This document shows, one piece after another, positions 17,182 through 26,100 of a stretch of DNA of 34,027 bases. The position numbers and the translations under genes were made by a program. Positions within the stretch are counted from its first letter, which is position 1; each line of letters begins with the position of its first letter. The notes under the pieces are model-generated. The model made no database searches. It was not told the DNA's origin and saw nothing but the letters and a program-made list of their open reading frames with translations. Origin of the DNA: Cytophagales bacterium (GTDB taxonomy: Bacteria > Bacteroidota > Bacteroidia > Cytophagales > Cyclobacteriaceae); contig DNTA01000324.1 in NCBI GenBank assembly GCA_003500135.1, positions 1-34,027 of the forward strand. Reading direction: 5' to 3'.

Positions 17182-18367
17182 TTTTTTCGGGATCATACTT
17201 CTGAGCCTCATTTTTTTCAATTCGGTTTTTGCCCAAAAATCCAAAGCCCAACTGGAAAAGGAGCGACAACAAGCGCTTGCCAAAATCAATGAAGTACAAG
17301 CCATACTGGAACAGACTTCCAAAAAAAGAAAGTCGAGTGTGGGCCAGCTAAATGCACTGAACAAACAGTTGCAACAAAGAAAAGCCCTGATTAACAACTT
17401 TAAAAAAGAAATAAATCAACTCAATCAGAATATTGATCAAAATGAAGGCGTAATCGTATCGCTAGAATCTGATCTGTCCAACTTAAAAGCAGAATATACC
17501 GAAATGGCATATGCCGCATATAAAGCCAGCAATGGTTATGATCGGCTTGTGTTTCTATTTTCAGCACAATCATTTAACCAGTTCTTGATGCGCCTGAAAT
17601 ATATGCAGCAATATTCACAGGCACGAAAAGACCAATTTCGGTTAATTCTGCAGGTTCAGGACCAGTTGACGGCAGAAAAAAATGTTCTTATTGAAAACAA
17701 AACCGAAAAGCAAAGCTTACTCAACCAACAAATTGAGGAAAATAAAAAGCTTGCCGGGCTGCGCAAGAAACAGGAAAATGTATTGTCTTTATTGAAAAAG
17801 GAGGAGGCTTCTCTTACGAAAGAAATAAAGAAAAATCAGAAAGAAATTGATAAACTGGAGAAGTTAATCGCCGAGTTGGTAAAAAAAGAAGTGGATAAAA
17901 CCGAACTGGCGACTAAAAATACCGTGGCTAAAACAGAGATCGCCAATCTTACCAAATCATTTGAAGGGCTGAAGACAAAAATGGTATGGCCGGTTTCCAG
18001 TGGCTTTATCTCAGAAGAATTTGGCACTCATCCCCATCCGGTCCTTAAAAGGGTGAAGATCAAAAATGACGGGGTTAACATCCAAACCAATGAAGGTGAG
18101 AAGGTGAAAGCGGTTTTTAGTGGAAAAGTTAAAGCAGTGGCTGAAGTGCCGGGTAATATGCGCTACGTAGTATTAGTACAACATGGCGACTATTTTACCG
18201 TATATGCTAAACTTCGGGAAGTGTATGTTAAGAAAGGACAGCTAATCGCCACAGGCGATTCCATTGGGACGGTGAACACTGACAGCAACGGCGTATCAGA
18301 GTTGCAGTTTCAGGTTTGGCGAAATAATCAAAAACTCAACCCCGCTGAATGGTTGGCAAGCAGGTAA
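17162..18367 (+). CDS. EnvC-like murein hydrolase activator with degenerate M23 domain
   Basis: This 401-residue periplasmic protein has a signal peptide (cleaved near Ala24-Gln25), a long coiled coil (about 28-260, rich in Gln, Lys and Glu) and a C-terminal LytM/M23 domain (about 274-398). The architecture is that of EnvC, which activates cell-wall amidases rather than cutting wall itself. The metal and catalytic positions are lost: NDGVN (302-306) replaces HxGxD, YAKL has Lys350 for His, and ELQFQ has Glu380 and Gln382 in place of the HxH pair. I chose the ATG at 17162, which begins the signal peptide; the frame is open back to 17096. It overlaps the DUF4292 gene by 20 bases. An amidase partner is not in this window. 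Confidence 0.88.
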   Translation: MNARIFSFFGIILLSLIFFNSVFAQKSKAQLEKERQQALAKINEVQAILEQTSKKRKSSVGQLNALNKQLQQRKALINNFKKEINQLNQNIDQNEGVIVSLESDLSNLKAEYTEMAYAAYKASNGYDRLVFLFSAQSFNQFLMRLKYMQQYSQARKDQFRLILQVQDQLTAEKNVLIENKTEKQSLLNQQIEENKKLAGLRKKQENVLSLLKKEEASLTKEIKKNQKEIDKLEKLIAELVKKEVDKTELATKNTVAKTEIANLTKSFEGLKTKMVWPVSSGFISEEFGTHPHPVLKRVKIKNDGVNIQTNEGEKVKAVFSGKVKAVAEVPGNMRYVVLVQHGDYFTVYAKLREVYVKKGQLIATGDSIGTVNTDSNGVSELQFQVWRNNQKLNPAEWLASR

Positions 18368-18387
18368 TATTTATAGGCAAAACATAG

Positions 18388-18419
18388 TTTGAGGGCTTGA
18401 CATTTAATGTCTATATTTG
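18388..18419 (+). promoter_or_regulatory. Bacteroidota-type promoter for tatA
   Basis: TTTG (18388-18391), a 20-bp gap and TATATTTG (18412-18419) fit the consensus. Transcription would start near 18426, 29 bases before the tatA ATG. A closer TTGACA at 18397 is only 12 bp from the -7 box. Confidence 0.6.
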
Positions 18420-18445
18420 CATGTTACAAATTATACAATTAATCT

Positions 18446-18450
18446 GGAGG
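18446..18450 (+). promoter_or_regulatory. Strong Shine-Dalgarno before tatA
   Basis: GGAGG lies four bases before the tatA ATG (GGAGGTAAAATG). Such sequences are rare before Bacteroidota genes, where ribosomes largely ignore them, and this one stands out from its neighbours in the window. Confidence 0.6.
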
Positions 18451-18454
18451 TAAA

Positions 18455-18658
18455 ATGGAAACGGTATTGTTAATAGGAATGCCTGGAGGGCCGGAATGGA
18501 TCGTTATCATCCTTTTCGTGATCATATTTTTTGGAGCCAAGAAGATACCTGAGCTCGCAAGAGGTCTTGGAAAAGGAATTCGTGAATTCAAAGATGCCAC
18601 TAAAGAAATAAAAGACGAGATAGACGACGGTAAGAAAGCAGTAGAGGACAAAAAGTAA
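18455..18658 (+). CDS. tatA: Twin-arginine translocase subunit TatA/TatE family
   Basis: This 67-residue protein has the TatA plan: a short hydrophobic segment (about 10-27, [18 protein letters not shown]), the hinge and amphipathic helix with [18 protein letters not shown] (29-46), and an acidic-basic tail ([15 protein letters not shown]). TatA forms the variable pore that moves folded proteins across the inner membrane together with TatC, which is not in this window. The FGxxKxPEL motif is present (FGAKKIPEL). It has its own promoter and a strong GGAGG. The gatA start lies four bases after its stop, so tatA heads a run tatA > gatA > MltD-like > DUF4837 > ruvA. Confidence 0.93.
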   Translation: METVLLIGMPGGPEWIVIILFVIIFFGAKKIPELARGLGKGIREFKDATKEIKDEIDDGKKAVEDKK

Positions 18659-18662
18659 GATT

Positions 18663-20081
18663 TTGAAGCGCTTCAGATCATTTGCACAGATTCAAAAAAG
18701 TCTGAATGAAAAAAATGCGTCCTGTCTCGACGTCGTTAACTACTATCTTGCGCAAATAAACCAAAGGAAGCATCTCAATGCCTTTCTGGAGGTGTTCGAC
18801 CAGGAAGCGAAAGACAGAGCTGTCCAAATTGATCAAAAAATCCAGGCCGGAAAGGCTGGAAGGCTTGCGGGAATGGTGGTCGGCCTGAAAGATGTTTTTT
18901 GTTATCAGGGCCATAAATTACAGGCGGCATCCAAAATACTGGAAGACTTCGAATCGCAATTTACCGCGACATGCGTACAACGCCTCCTCGATGAGGATGC
19001 CATCATTATCGGACGGTTAAACTGTGATGAATTTGCCATGGGTTCTTCCAATGAAAATTCAGCCTTTGGGCCGGTTTTGAATGCCGAAAATGAAAACAGG
19101 GTACCCGGGGGGTCTTCCGGGGGTTCAGCAGTGGCTGTTCAGGCTAACCTGTGTACGGTTGCTCTGGGTTCCGACACAGGAGGTTCTATCAGACAGCCGG
19201 CGGCATTTTGTGGTGTAATAGGCATTAAACCTACCTATTCACGTGTTTCAAGGTACGGACTGCTGGCATATGCTTCGTCATTCGACACGATTGGTGTTTT
19301 CAGCAATACGATTGAAGATAATGCCTTAGCGCTTGAAATAATGGCGGGAAAAGACGATTTTGATAGTACTGTTTCCAGCCGGCCTGTACCGGAATATCAT
19401 AAAAAACTGGGGTTCGAGGGGAAAGCAAAAATTGCCTATCTTAAAGAAACCCTCGAAAGTGAAGGTTTAAACGATGAGGTAAGGCAAAACTTTATTGATA
19501 CGATTGACAGATTGAAAGAAGAAGGTCATGAGGTGGAAGCAGTTGATTTTCCTTTGCTAAAATATGCTTTACCAACTTACTATATACTCATTACCGCTGA
19601 GTCGAGCTCGAATCTTTCACGTTATGATGGGGTGCGATATGGATATCGAAGTCCCAATACACTGAATATGGAGAGCATGTATAAAAAAAGCAGGTCAGAA
19701 GGTTTTGGTGAGGAGGTACAAAGGCGTATTATGCTGGGTACCTTCGTGTTAAGCGCCAGTTACTACGATGCGTTTTATACGAAAGCCCAGAAAGTGAGAA
19801 GGTTGATCAAAAATAAAGTCCAGGATTTACTGGAAACACATGGTTTTTTGGTCATGCCAACCACACCTACTACAGCTTTTGAGTTGGGGTCGCATACTCA
19901 AAACCCTCTGGAAATGTATTTGGCCGACCTCTTTACGGTTCAGGCTTCTGTAGCGGGCGTACCATCTATTTCTATTCCAAATGGAAAAGATAGCGATGGA
20001 ATGCCATTTGGTTTGCAAATTATGGCAAACTTTTTTGAAGAAGAAAAATTATATGCATTTTCAAATACGATGCTGAAATAG
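18663..20081 (+). CDS. gatA: Amidase, GatA type (Glu-tRNA(Gln) amidotransferase subunit A)
   Basis: This 472-residue protein belongs to the amidase-signature family and resembles GatA, the subunit that releases ammonia from glutamine to convert Glu-tRNA(Gln) to Gln-tRNA(Gln). The Ser-cisSer-Lys triad is complete: Lys76 (VGLKDVF), Ser151 (PGGSSGGSA) and Ser175 (GSDTGGSIRQPAAF). The spacing equals that of known GatA enzymes. Motifs such as NCDEFAMGSSNENSAFGP and GIKPTYSRVSRYGLLAYASS are typical of GatA rather than of general amidases. The start is TTG at 18663, four bases after tatA; no ATG lies near the expected N-terminus. GatB and GatC are not in the window, as is common in this phylum. Confidence 0.93.
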   Translation: MKRFRSFAQIQKSLNEKNASCLDVVNYYLAQINQRKHLNAFLEVFDQEAKDRAVQIDQKIQAGKAGRLAGMVVGLKDVFCYQGHKLQAASKILEDFESQFTATCVQRLLDEDAIIIGRLNCDEFAMGSSNENSAFGPVLNAENENRVPGGSSGGSAVAVQANLCTVALGSDTGGSIRQPAAFCGVIGIKPTYSRVSRYGLLAYASSFDTIGVFSNTIEDNALALEIMAGKDDFDSTVSSRPVPEYHKKLGFEGKAKIAYLKETLESEGLNDEVRQNFIDTIDRLKEEGHEVEAVDFPLLKYALPTYYILITAESSSNLSRYDGVRYGYRSPNTLNMESMYKKSRSEGFGEEVQRRIMLGTFVLSASYYDAFYTKAQKVRRLIKNKVQDLLETHGFLVMPTTPTTAFELGSHTQNPLEMYLADLFTVQASVAGVPSISIPNGKDSDGMPFGLQIMANFFEEEKLYAFSNTMLK

Positions 20082-20083
20082 CC

Positions 20084-21463
20084 ATGCTTACAAGACTATT
20101 AGTTGTCACATTCTTTTGCACTTTCATAGCGCCAATGGTCATTGCCCAGCAAATTTCTGATGATGGCCTGATATATCCGGTGTACGAAGATGAATATATA
20201 CCTGACGTTACTTACGACACTATTGAGGCACGATTGAAGAGAATTGAAAATGTCATTCCCTTAAACCTCAATGACCGAGTAAAAGCATTTATTGATTATT
20301 TTACAATAAAAGACAGGGAATACACGCAAAAAGTGATGAGGCGAAGGGACCTCTATTTCCCGATTTTTGAAGAAATACTGGCCAAACACAATCTGCCGGA
20401 TGAACTAAAATACCTGTCAATCGTGGAATCGGGCCTGGTAGCTCAAGCTCGCAGTCGTGCTGCCGCGGTTGGGCTATGGCAATTTATTTACACTACCGGA
20501 AAATATTTTGATCTGGAACAGGGCTGGTACATCGATGAAAGAATGGACCCATATGCTTCCACAGAAGCGGCCTGTAAATTTTTGAAGTCTTTACACAATC
20601 AGTTTGGCGAATGGGAACTTGCTTTGGCCGCCTATAATTGCGGGCCCGGCAACGTGAGAAGGGCGATAAGAAGGTCGGGATATAAAAAATCATTTTGGGA
20701 GATCTACCGCTATTTACCCAGGGAAACACGTTCATATGTCCCTCAGTTTGTAGCCATTACTTACACCTTCAATTATGCGGAAGATCATTTGCTTCAACTC
20801 GACCCGTGGGAGTATGACAGGATGATGGAAACCGACACCGTGATGCTAAAGGGTTTTGCCCATTTGGAAAGTATAGGCGAGTACCTGGATATATGTATTG
20901 AAGATCTTGAAAAGATAAATACCGGCATAAAAAACAGAGCTATCCCCGAGAACAACCGGACCTATATTCTGCGATTGCCATCTGATAAAAAGCCGGCGTT
21001 TAATCTGCATAGAGACTCTATATTGCTTGCAGCAAGCATACATGATAAGGATCAGCTGGAAAAACTGGCAAGGAATGCCTCAGGTAGTGTATATGGTAGG
21101 GAAAGAGTGGTCCACCGCGTAAGGAGCGGTGAAGTATTGGGTACTATCGCTCAAAAATACAGAGTAAGAGTCAGAGACCTGAGAGCCTGGAACAATTTAC
21201 ACGGAAACCTGATCAGGGTGGGGCAAAGACTAAATGTATATGTACGACCTGATGACCTCTCCGCAACTAGGTCATCAAACAGCTATTCCACAAAAGCAAA
21301 TGCGATAGATTACAATGGTAAAAAGGTGCATGTAGTACGCCAGGGCGATACCTTGTGGAGTATCTCGAGGGCATACAACGATCTTACCATAGAAAAAATC
21401 AAAAAGCTGAACAACCTCGAGAGTAATAAGATAAAACCAGGGCAAAAACTAGTGATTGGTTGA
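20084..21463 (+). CDS. MltD-like lytic transglycosylase with two LysM domains
   Basis: This 459-residue protein cuts the glycan strands of peptidoglycan. A signal peptide covers residues 1-21 (ends VIAQ). The SLT domain spans about 95-235: the catalytic Glu115 lies in LSIVESGL, followed by AAVGLWQFI and the ALAAYNCGPGNVRRAI motif. Two LysM wall-binding repeats follow, about 345-390 (HRVRSGEVLGTIAQKYRV) and about 414-458 (HVVRQGDTLWSISRAY). This order is that of membrane-bound lytic murein transglycosylase D, though no lipobox is present, so it is probably soluble in the periplasm. It starts two bases after gatA. Confidence 0.93.
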   Translation: MLTRLLVVTFFCTFIAPMVIAQQISDDGLIYPVYEDEYIPDVTYDTIEARLKRIENVIPLNLNDRVKAFIDYFTIKDREYTQKVMRRRDLYFPIFEEILAKHNLPDELKYLSIVESGLVAQARSRAAAVGLWQFIYTTGKYFDLEQGWYIDERMDPYASTEAACKFLKSLHNQFGEWELALAAYNCGPGNVRRAIRRSGYKKSFWEIYRYLPRETRSYVPQFVAITYTFNYAEDHLLQLDPWEYDRMMETDTVMLKGFAHLESIGEYLDICIEDLEKINTGIKNRAIPENNRTYILRLPSDKKPAFNLHRDSILLAASIHDKDQLEKLARNASGSVYGRERVVHRVRSGEVLGTIAQKYRVRVRDLRAWNNLHGNLIRVGQRLNVYVRPDDLSATRSSNSYSTKANAIDYNGKKVHVVRQGDTLWSISRAYNDLTIEKIKKLNNLESNKIKPGQKLVIG

Positions 21464-21489
21464 TTTATCCAACCTTAACCTGCAAAATT

Positions 21490-22590
21490 ATGATCCGAAC
21501 AATGCTTCTTTTTTTTACGATCTCCGTTTTGTTTTTTTCATGCGGAAAAGACGGCAAAAACAATTTTACATCAATTAGTAAAGAAGATTTGCCGATGTCA
21601 AAAGGCAAAGGGGGTCGAATCATCATAGTTATCGATTCCACCACAGCCGATGGCCCTATCGGTCAGGAGCTTGAAGCGCTTTTAACCGCAAATACTCCGG
21701 GTCTGCCACGCCCCGAGCCCATGTTCAATATTAATTTTGTGCAACCCTCCAAAATGAATAACTCCTTGAGGATGTACAAAAACATAATGTATGTAACCAT
21801 TCTCAATAGCGATACACGTGGAAATCGTTGGCTTCAAAAGAATTTTGATGCCGCTTCGGTAGAAAGGGTTAAAGAAGACCCGGGTCTTTTTATGTATCCG
21901 AAGGAAAATGAGTTCGCTAAAGATCAGGCAGTTTTGCATATTTTTGGACTAACCGAAGATCAACTTTATCAAAATCTTCTGGAAAATGGAGAAGCGGTGG
22001 TTAACTATTTTGATAAAAAGGAAAACAGCCGCACTTACCATGCCCTTTACAATGCACCACCTCAAAAAGGCATTGCCAACCTGATGTGGGACAAATACGA
22101 TTGCAGCTTAGATATTCCCCAGGCATGGGATATTGCCATGCAAAAAGATGATTTTATTTGGTTGCGGTTGCTCGATAGTAAAATTGATAAAAGTATATTC
22201 GTTACTTTCCGACCTTACACTTCAGAAGATATTTTTAGCAAAGAAAACCTGATCGAATGGCGGGAAGAGACCGGAGAAAAATATATCTACGGAAACCCCG
22301 AAAGACCCGAAACCTACATCGTAACTGAAACAGAACACTTTCCGGTAAAGACAAATGAAATAAATTTCAAAGGAAAGTTTGCTGTGAAAATGTGGGGTTT
22401 ATGGCGCACAAATAATAAAACTATGGGGGGGCCGTTTCTTTCCTACACCATGGTTGATGAGTCCTCCGAAAGAATTTACTATATCGAAGGATTTGTTTAT
22501 TCACCAGGCGAAGATCAACGTGAAACAATGCGCGAGTTGGAAATGATCTTGTCTACTTTTGAAACTGAAAAGGAAAATCAACCAAGCTAA
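21490..22590 (+). CDS. DUF4837 family lipoprotein
   Basis: This 366-residue protein has a lipoprotein signal peptide with the lipobox ending at Cys18 (LFFSC). The rest matches DUF4837, a Bacteroidota family of unknown function. Visible landmarks are GRIIIVID near residue 37-44, a central region of mixed strands and helices, and the C-terminal TMGGPFLSY and YYIEGFVYSPGEDQRE segments, with no known catalytic motif. I chose the ATG at 21490 so that the signal peptide begins the protein; an in-frame TTG lies 30 bases upstream inside the end of the transglycosylase gene. Its TAA is directly followed by the ruvA ATG. Its place after a wall-cutting enzyme suggests an envelope role, but that is a guess. 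Confidence 0.8.
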   Translation: MIRTMLLFFTISVLFFSCGKDGKNNFTSISKEDLPMSKGKGGRIIIVIDSTTADGPIGQELEALLTANTPGLPRPEPMFNINFVQPSKMNNSLRMYKNIMYVTILNSDTRGNRWLQKNFDAASVERVKEDPGLFMYPKENEFAKDQAVLHIFGLTEDQLYQNLLENGEAVVNYFDKKENSRTYHALYNAPPQKGIANLMWDKYDCSLDIPQAWDIAMQKDDFIWLRLLDSKIDKSIFVTFRPYTSEDIFSKENLIEWREETGEKYIYGNPERPETYIVTETEHFPVKTNEINFKGKFAVKMWGLWRTNNKTMGGPFLSYTMVDESSERIYYIEGFVYSPGEDQRETMRELEMILSTFETEKENQPS

Positions 22591-23181
22591 ATGATCGCAT
22601 ATGTAAAGGGAAAGCTTGCCAAAGTAGATCCCACTCATGCCATAATCGATATTCAGGGTATTGGTTATGAAGTCATGATCTCATTAAACACTTTTAGTAA
22701 GATCAAAGACCTGAAGGAATGCAAATTATATACGCATTTCCATGTTAAAGAAGATGCCCAATTGTTGTACGGCTTCTTTGAAGAGCAGGAAAAGGGCATA
22801 TTCAGGCATTTGATCAGCATTTCAGGAGTCGGGCCAAATACAGCGCTGATGGTTTCCTCGTCATTAACGGTTGAAGAAATCAAAAAAGCAATCGTAAACG
22901 ATGACGTGAAAACCATTCAATCAATTAAAGGGATTGGGGCCAAAACTGCACAGCGCATCATTTTGGAACTTAAAGACAAGATTAAAAAGGAATATCAGGA
23001 AGGAGAAATATCAGATTTGACAAAACCTGTCCTTAATCCCATTGCGGATGAAGCTATTACTGCTCTTCTCACTTTGGGGTATACAAAAACACAGGCAGAA
23101 AAAAGTATAAGACAAATTTTAAAAAACAATTCAAATGATATTTCTTTGGAAGAACTGATTAAAAGGGCATTAAAGGGTTAG
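22591..23181 (+). CDS. ruvA: Holliday junction branch migration protein RuvA
   Basis: This 196-residue protein is RuvA, which binds four-way DNA junctions as a tetramer and recruits the RuvB motor. The OB-fold domain covers residues 1-62 (MIAYVKGKLAKVD, then DIQGIGYEV). Two helix-hairpin-helix motifs follow: LISISGVGPNTALMVSS (74-90) and IQSIKGIGAKTAQRIILEL (109-127). The C-terminal RuvB-binding domain (about 148-196) ends in LEELIKRALKG. Length is normal. Its ATG abuts the stop of the DUF4837 gene, and sprA starts ten bases after its stop. The ruvA-sprA-gcvH order is, as I recall, common among Bacteroidota with T9SS. Confidence 0.96.
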   Translation: MIAYVKGKLAKVDPTHAIIDIQGIGYEVMISLNTFSKIKDLKECKLYTHFHVKEDAQLLYGFFEEQEKGIFRHLISISGVGPNTALMVSSSLTVEEIKKAIVNDDVKTIQSIKGIGAKTAQRIILELKDKIKKEYQEGEISDLTKPVLNPIADEAITALLTLGYTKTQAEKSIRQILKNNSNDISLEELIKRALKG

Positions 23182-23191
23182 TATTACTATT

Positions 23192-26100
23192 TTGACAGCA
23201 ACCAGGCCGAGTTATTTTTGGAAAAGTATAATCATCATAACGTATTCCCTGTTCTTCGCCTCAGGAAGCTATGCGTATGCCTTTTTCCAGCAAGTGCCGG
23301 CCGATACGGTCAATTCTGATACTACCGATATACCAGAAGAATACGAACCCTCTGTATTTCCTACCTATGATTTGAAAGACCGCTATGGCAATCCTTACTT
23401 GTATCATCAAAGTCCTTCGCCACTTTACCTTCAGGAGCCCCCCATTATTCAACAGGAAACAGAAGTGGATACAAGTCTCAATTATACGATTTACGAAAAT
23501 ATTGGCGACCTCAACTATCGGCCGGCAACCCGCATGACTTTCGATCAGTATCGACGGTACCGATCAGAAGAAATGCGGAAAGAATACTGGCAGGAAAGAT
23601 CGGCTGGTCTCGATGGCGAAAGCTCAGTCAGTGGCAGAAGGTTGATCCCACCCATTTATATGAGTCCGGTACTCGACCGTATATTCGGTGGTAGTTTTGT
23701 CGATATTCGCCCCAACGGATTTGTCACGCTCGATTTCGGAGGTCGCTGGCAACGCGTTCAAAATCCGGCCATACCCATCCGGCAACAACGCACGGGAGGC
23801 TTTGAATTCGATCAGCAGATCAGCCTGAATGTAACAGGAAAAATCGGTGAGAAGCTGGCGATCATAGCTAATTTTGACAACAACAACACTTTTGATTTTC
23901 AAAATGACCTGAAAGTGGAGTATACCGGCTTTGAGGAGGACATCATTCAGAAACTTGAAATTGGTAATGTAAGCATGCCCGTTTCCAACTCCCTTATCTC
24001 CGGGGCACAAAAGCTTTTTGGTGTGAAAGGCCAGTTCCGTTTTGGCGACATGTGGGTAACAGCTGTAGCCTCCACACAACGGGGTAAAAATGAATCTATC
24101 GTGGTAAACAGCGGTTTGGATGGCGGACAGGGGAGAGATTTTTCCGTTCAAGCTTCATCCTATGATGAAAATCGCCACTTTTTCTTAGGGCACTTTTTTC
24201 GCGACAATTACGAAAAATGGTTAAGCAGGCTGCCGCAGATCAACTCCAGCGTACAGTTAACCAGGGTAGAAGTGTATGTGATGAACCGGCAGAACAATAC
24301 CCAAAACATAAGAAACTTTGCTGCCTTTATGGACCTTGGTGAAGGCCGGGTAATTTACCGCGACAACAACGCATTTATTACCCCGGGACAGGGAAATGCA
24401 CCCAACGACAACGACGCCAATGCGATGTACAATTCATTGCAGGCCAACCCCAATTTGCGTAACCAGGATGAAATCACCAATATTCTGGAGCAGGACTGGG
24501 ACCTTGTAAAATCCACAGATTTTGAAATTATCACATCCGCCAGGAAGCTAGATGAACGGGAATACACATTTAACAAAGAATTGGGTATCATATCGCTTAC
24601 ACGAAAACTTCAAAACGATGAGGTACTCGCAGTTTCATACGAATACCGCTACCTTGGCCAGACCTACAAGGTTGGTGAGATGACAGAAGACTACCAGAAC
24701 CTGTCAGAAAACGATGTGGTATTTCTCAAAATGCTCCGACCCACAAAAATCAACCCGGAGGTACCTACCTGGGACTTGATGATGAAAAACATTTACAGCC
24801 TCAATGCCAGCCAGATCAGTCAGGAAGGCTTCCGGTTACGCGTGGTTTACCGTGATGATCGCGCCGGAGTGGACAACCCAAGCATTAATGAAGGAGCACG
24901 TACCAACGGAGTACCACTAATTGAGTTGACCGGACTGGACCGCTTAAACGTCAACAACGACCCGCAAAAAGATGGAAACTTTGATTTCGTGCCGAATATA
25001 ACCATTATTCCAGAAACAGGCCTGGTGATGTTCCCCGTTCTCGAGCCCTTCGGCAGCAACCTTCGGCAGTACTTCAACCCTGACTCGGAGGCTGACTTAA
25101 TTCGCCGCTATGTATATGATGATTTATATGAAAAAACCCGGGCAGATGCGGAGCTGGTGACCACATTGAACAAATATTTTCTGGTCGGTAAAATGCAGGC
25201 GGGTTCGTCCAGTGAAATTGTATTGCCCGGAATTAACATTGCAGAAGGTTCTGTGATTGTAAAAGCAGGGTCAGCCATATTAGTTGAAAATCAGGACTAT
25301 CGCGTCGATTACAACCTTGGTCGGGTAACGATATTGAATGAATCGATACTGAACTCAGGCAAGCGAATTGAAGTGTCTTATGAAAAAGAGGATCTTTTCA
25401 ATTTTCAGGCACGATCTTTACTGGGTACGCACATCGATTACAGGGTTAGTGAAGACATTAACTTTGGAGCAACCTTGCTCTACTTGAATGAGCGGCCATT
25501 GATTTCAAGGGTTAGCATTGGTGATGAGCCTATCCGTAACCTGAAATATGGCTTCAATATGAACTATAGCAAAGACTGGCGTTTTCTCACCAAAGCTGTA
25601 GATGCCCTACCTGTCATTCAGACCAAAGCGCCATCTAATGTGACATTTAACGCTGAGTTTGCTCAGCTTGTGCCCGGCACCTCCAATAAGGTAGATGGCG
25701 AGGGTACTTCATACATCGATGACTTTGAAACCAGTTCCACACCGATCTCACTGGGTAATAACTTTCAGGTGTGGAACCTGGCCAGCACACCCGCTACCGA
25801 CGATAATCGTTATTCTGTTGTTCAGCCAGCCACCAACGATCTGCGCGTCGGCTTCAGAAGGGCCAAACTTGCCTGGTATGTTGTGGATAACCTATTTTAT
25901 GGCACCTCGGCAGCGATAGGCAAACCGGACAACATCACCGATGAAGATCTTGATAATCATTACGTCAGACAGGTGCCGCTGAATGAAGTGTTCAAACAGC
26001 GCGATCCTGAAGTGGGCGCCAACAGGTTGACTGTTTTTGATCTGGCCTATTTTCCACATGAAAGAGGCCCCTATAACTTTAATCCTGACCTGGTGGAAAG

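Noticed and set aside
18397..18419. TTGACA followed by TATATTTG, resembling a sigma70 promoter before tatA.
   Set aside because: The gap from TTG is only 12 bp; the TTTG at 18388 gives the correct Bacteroidota spacing.
23624..24151. Antisense open frame of 175 codons inside sprA.
   Set aside because: It overlaps a strongly conserved part of sprA and has no family similarity or promoter.
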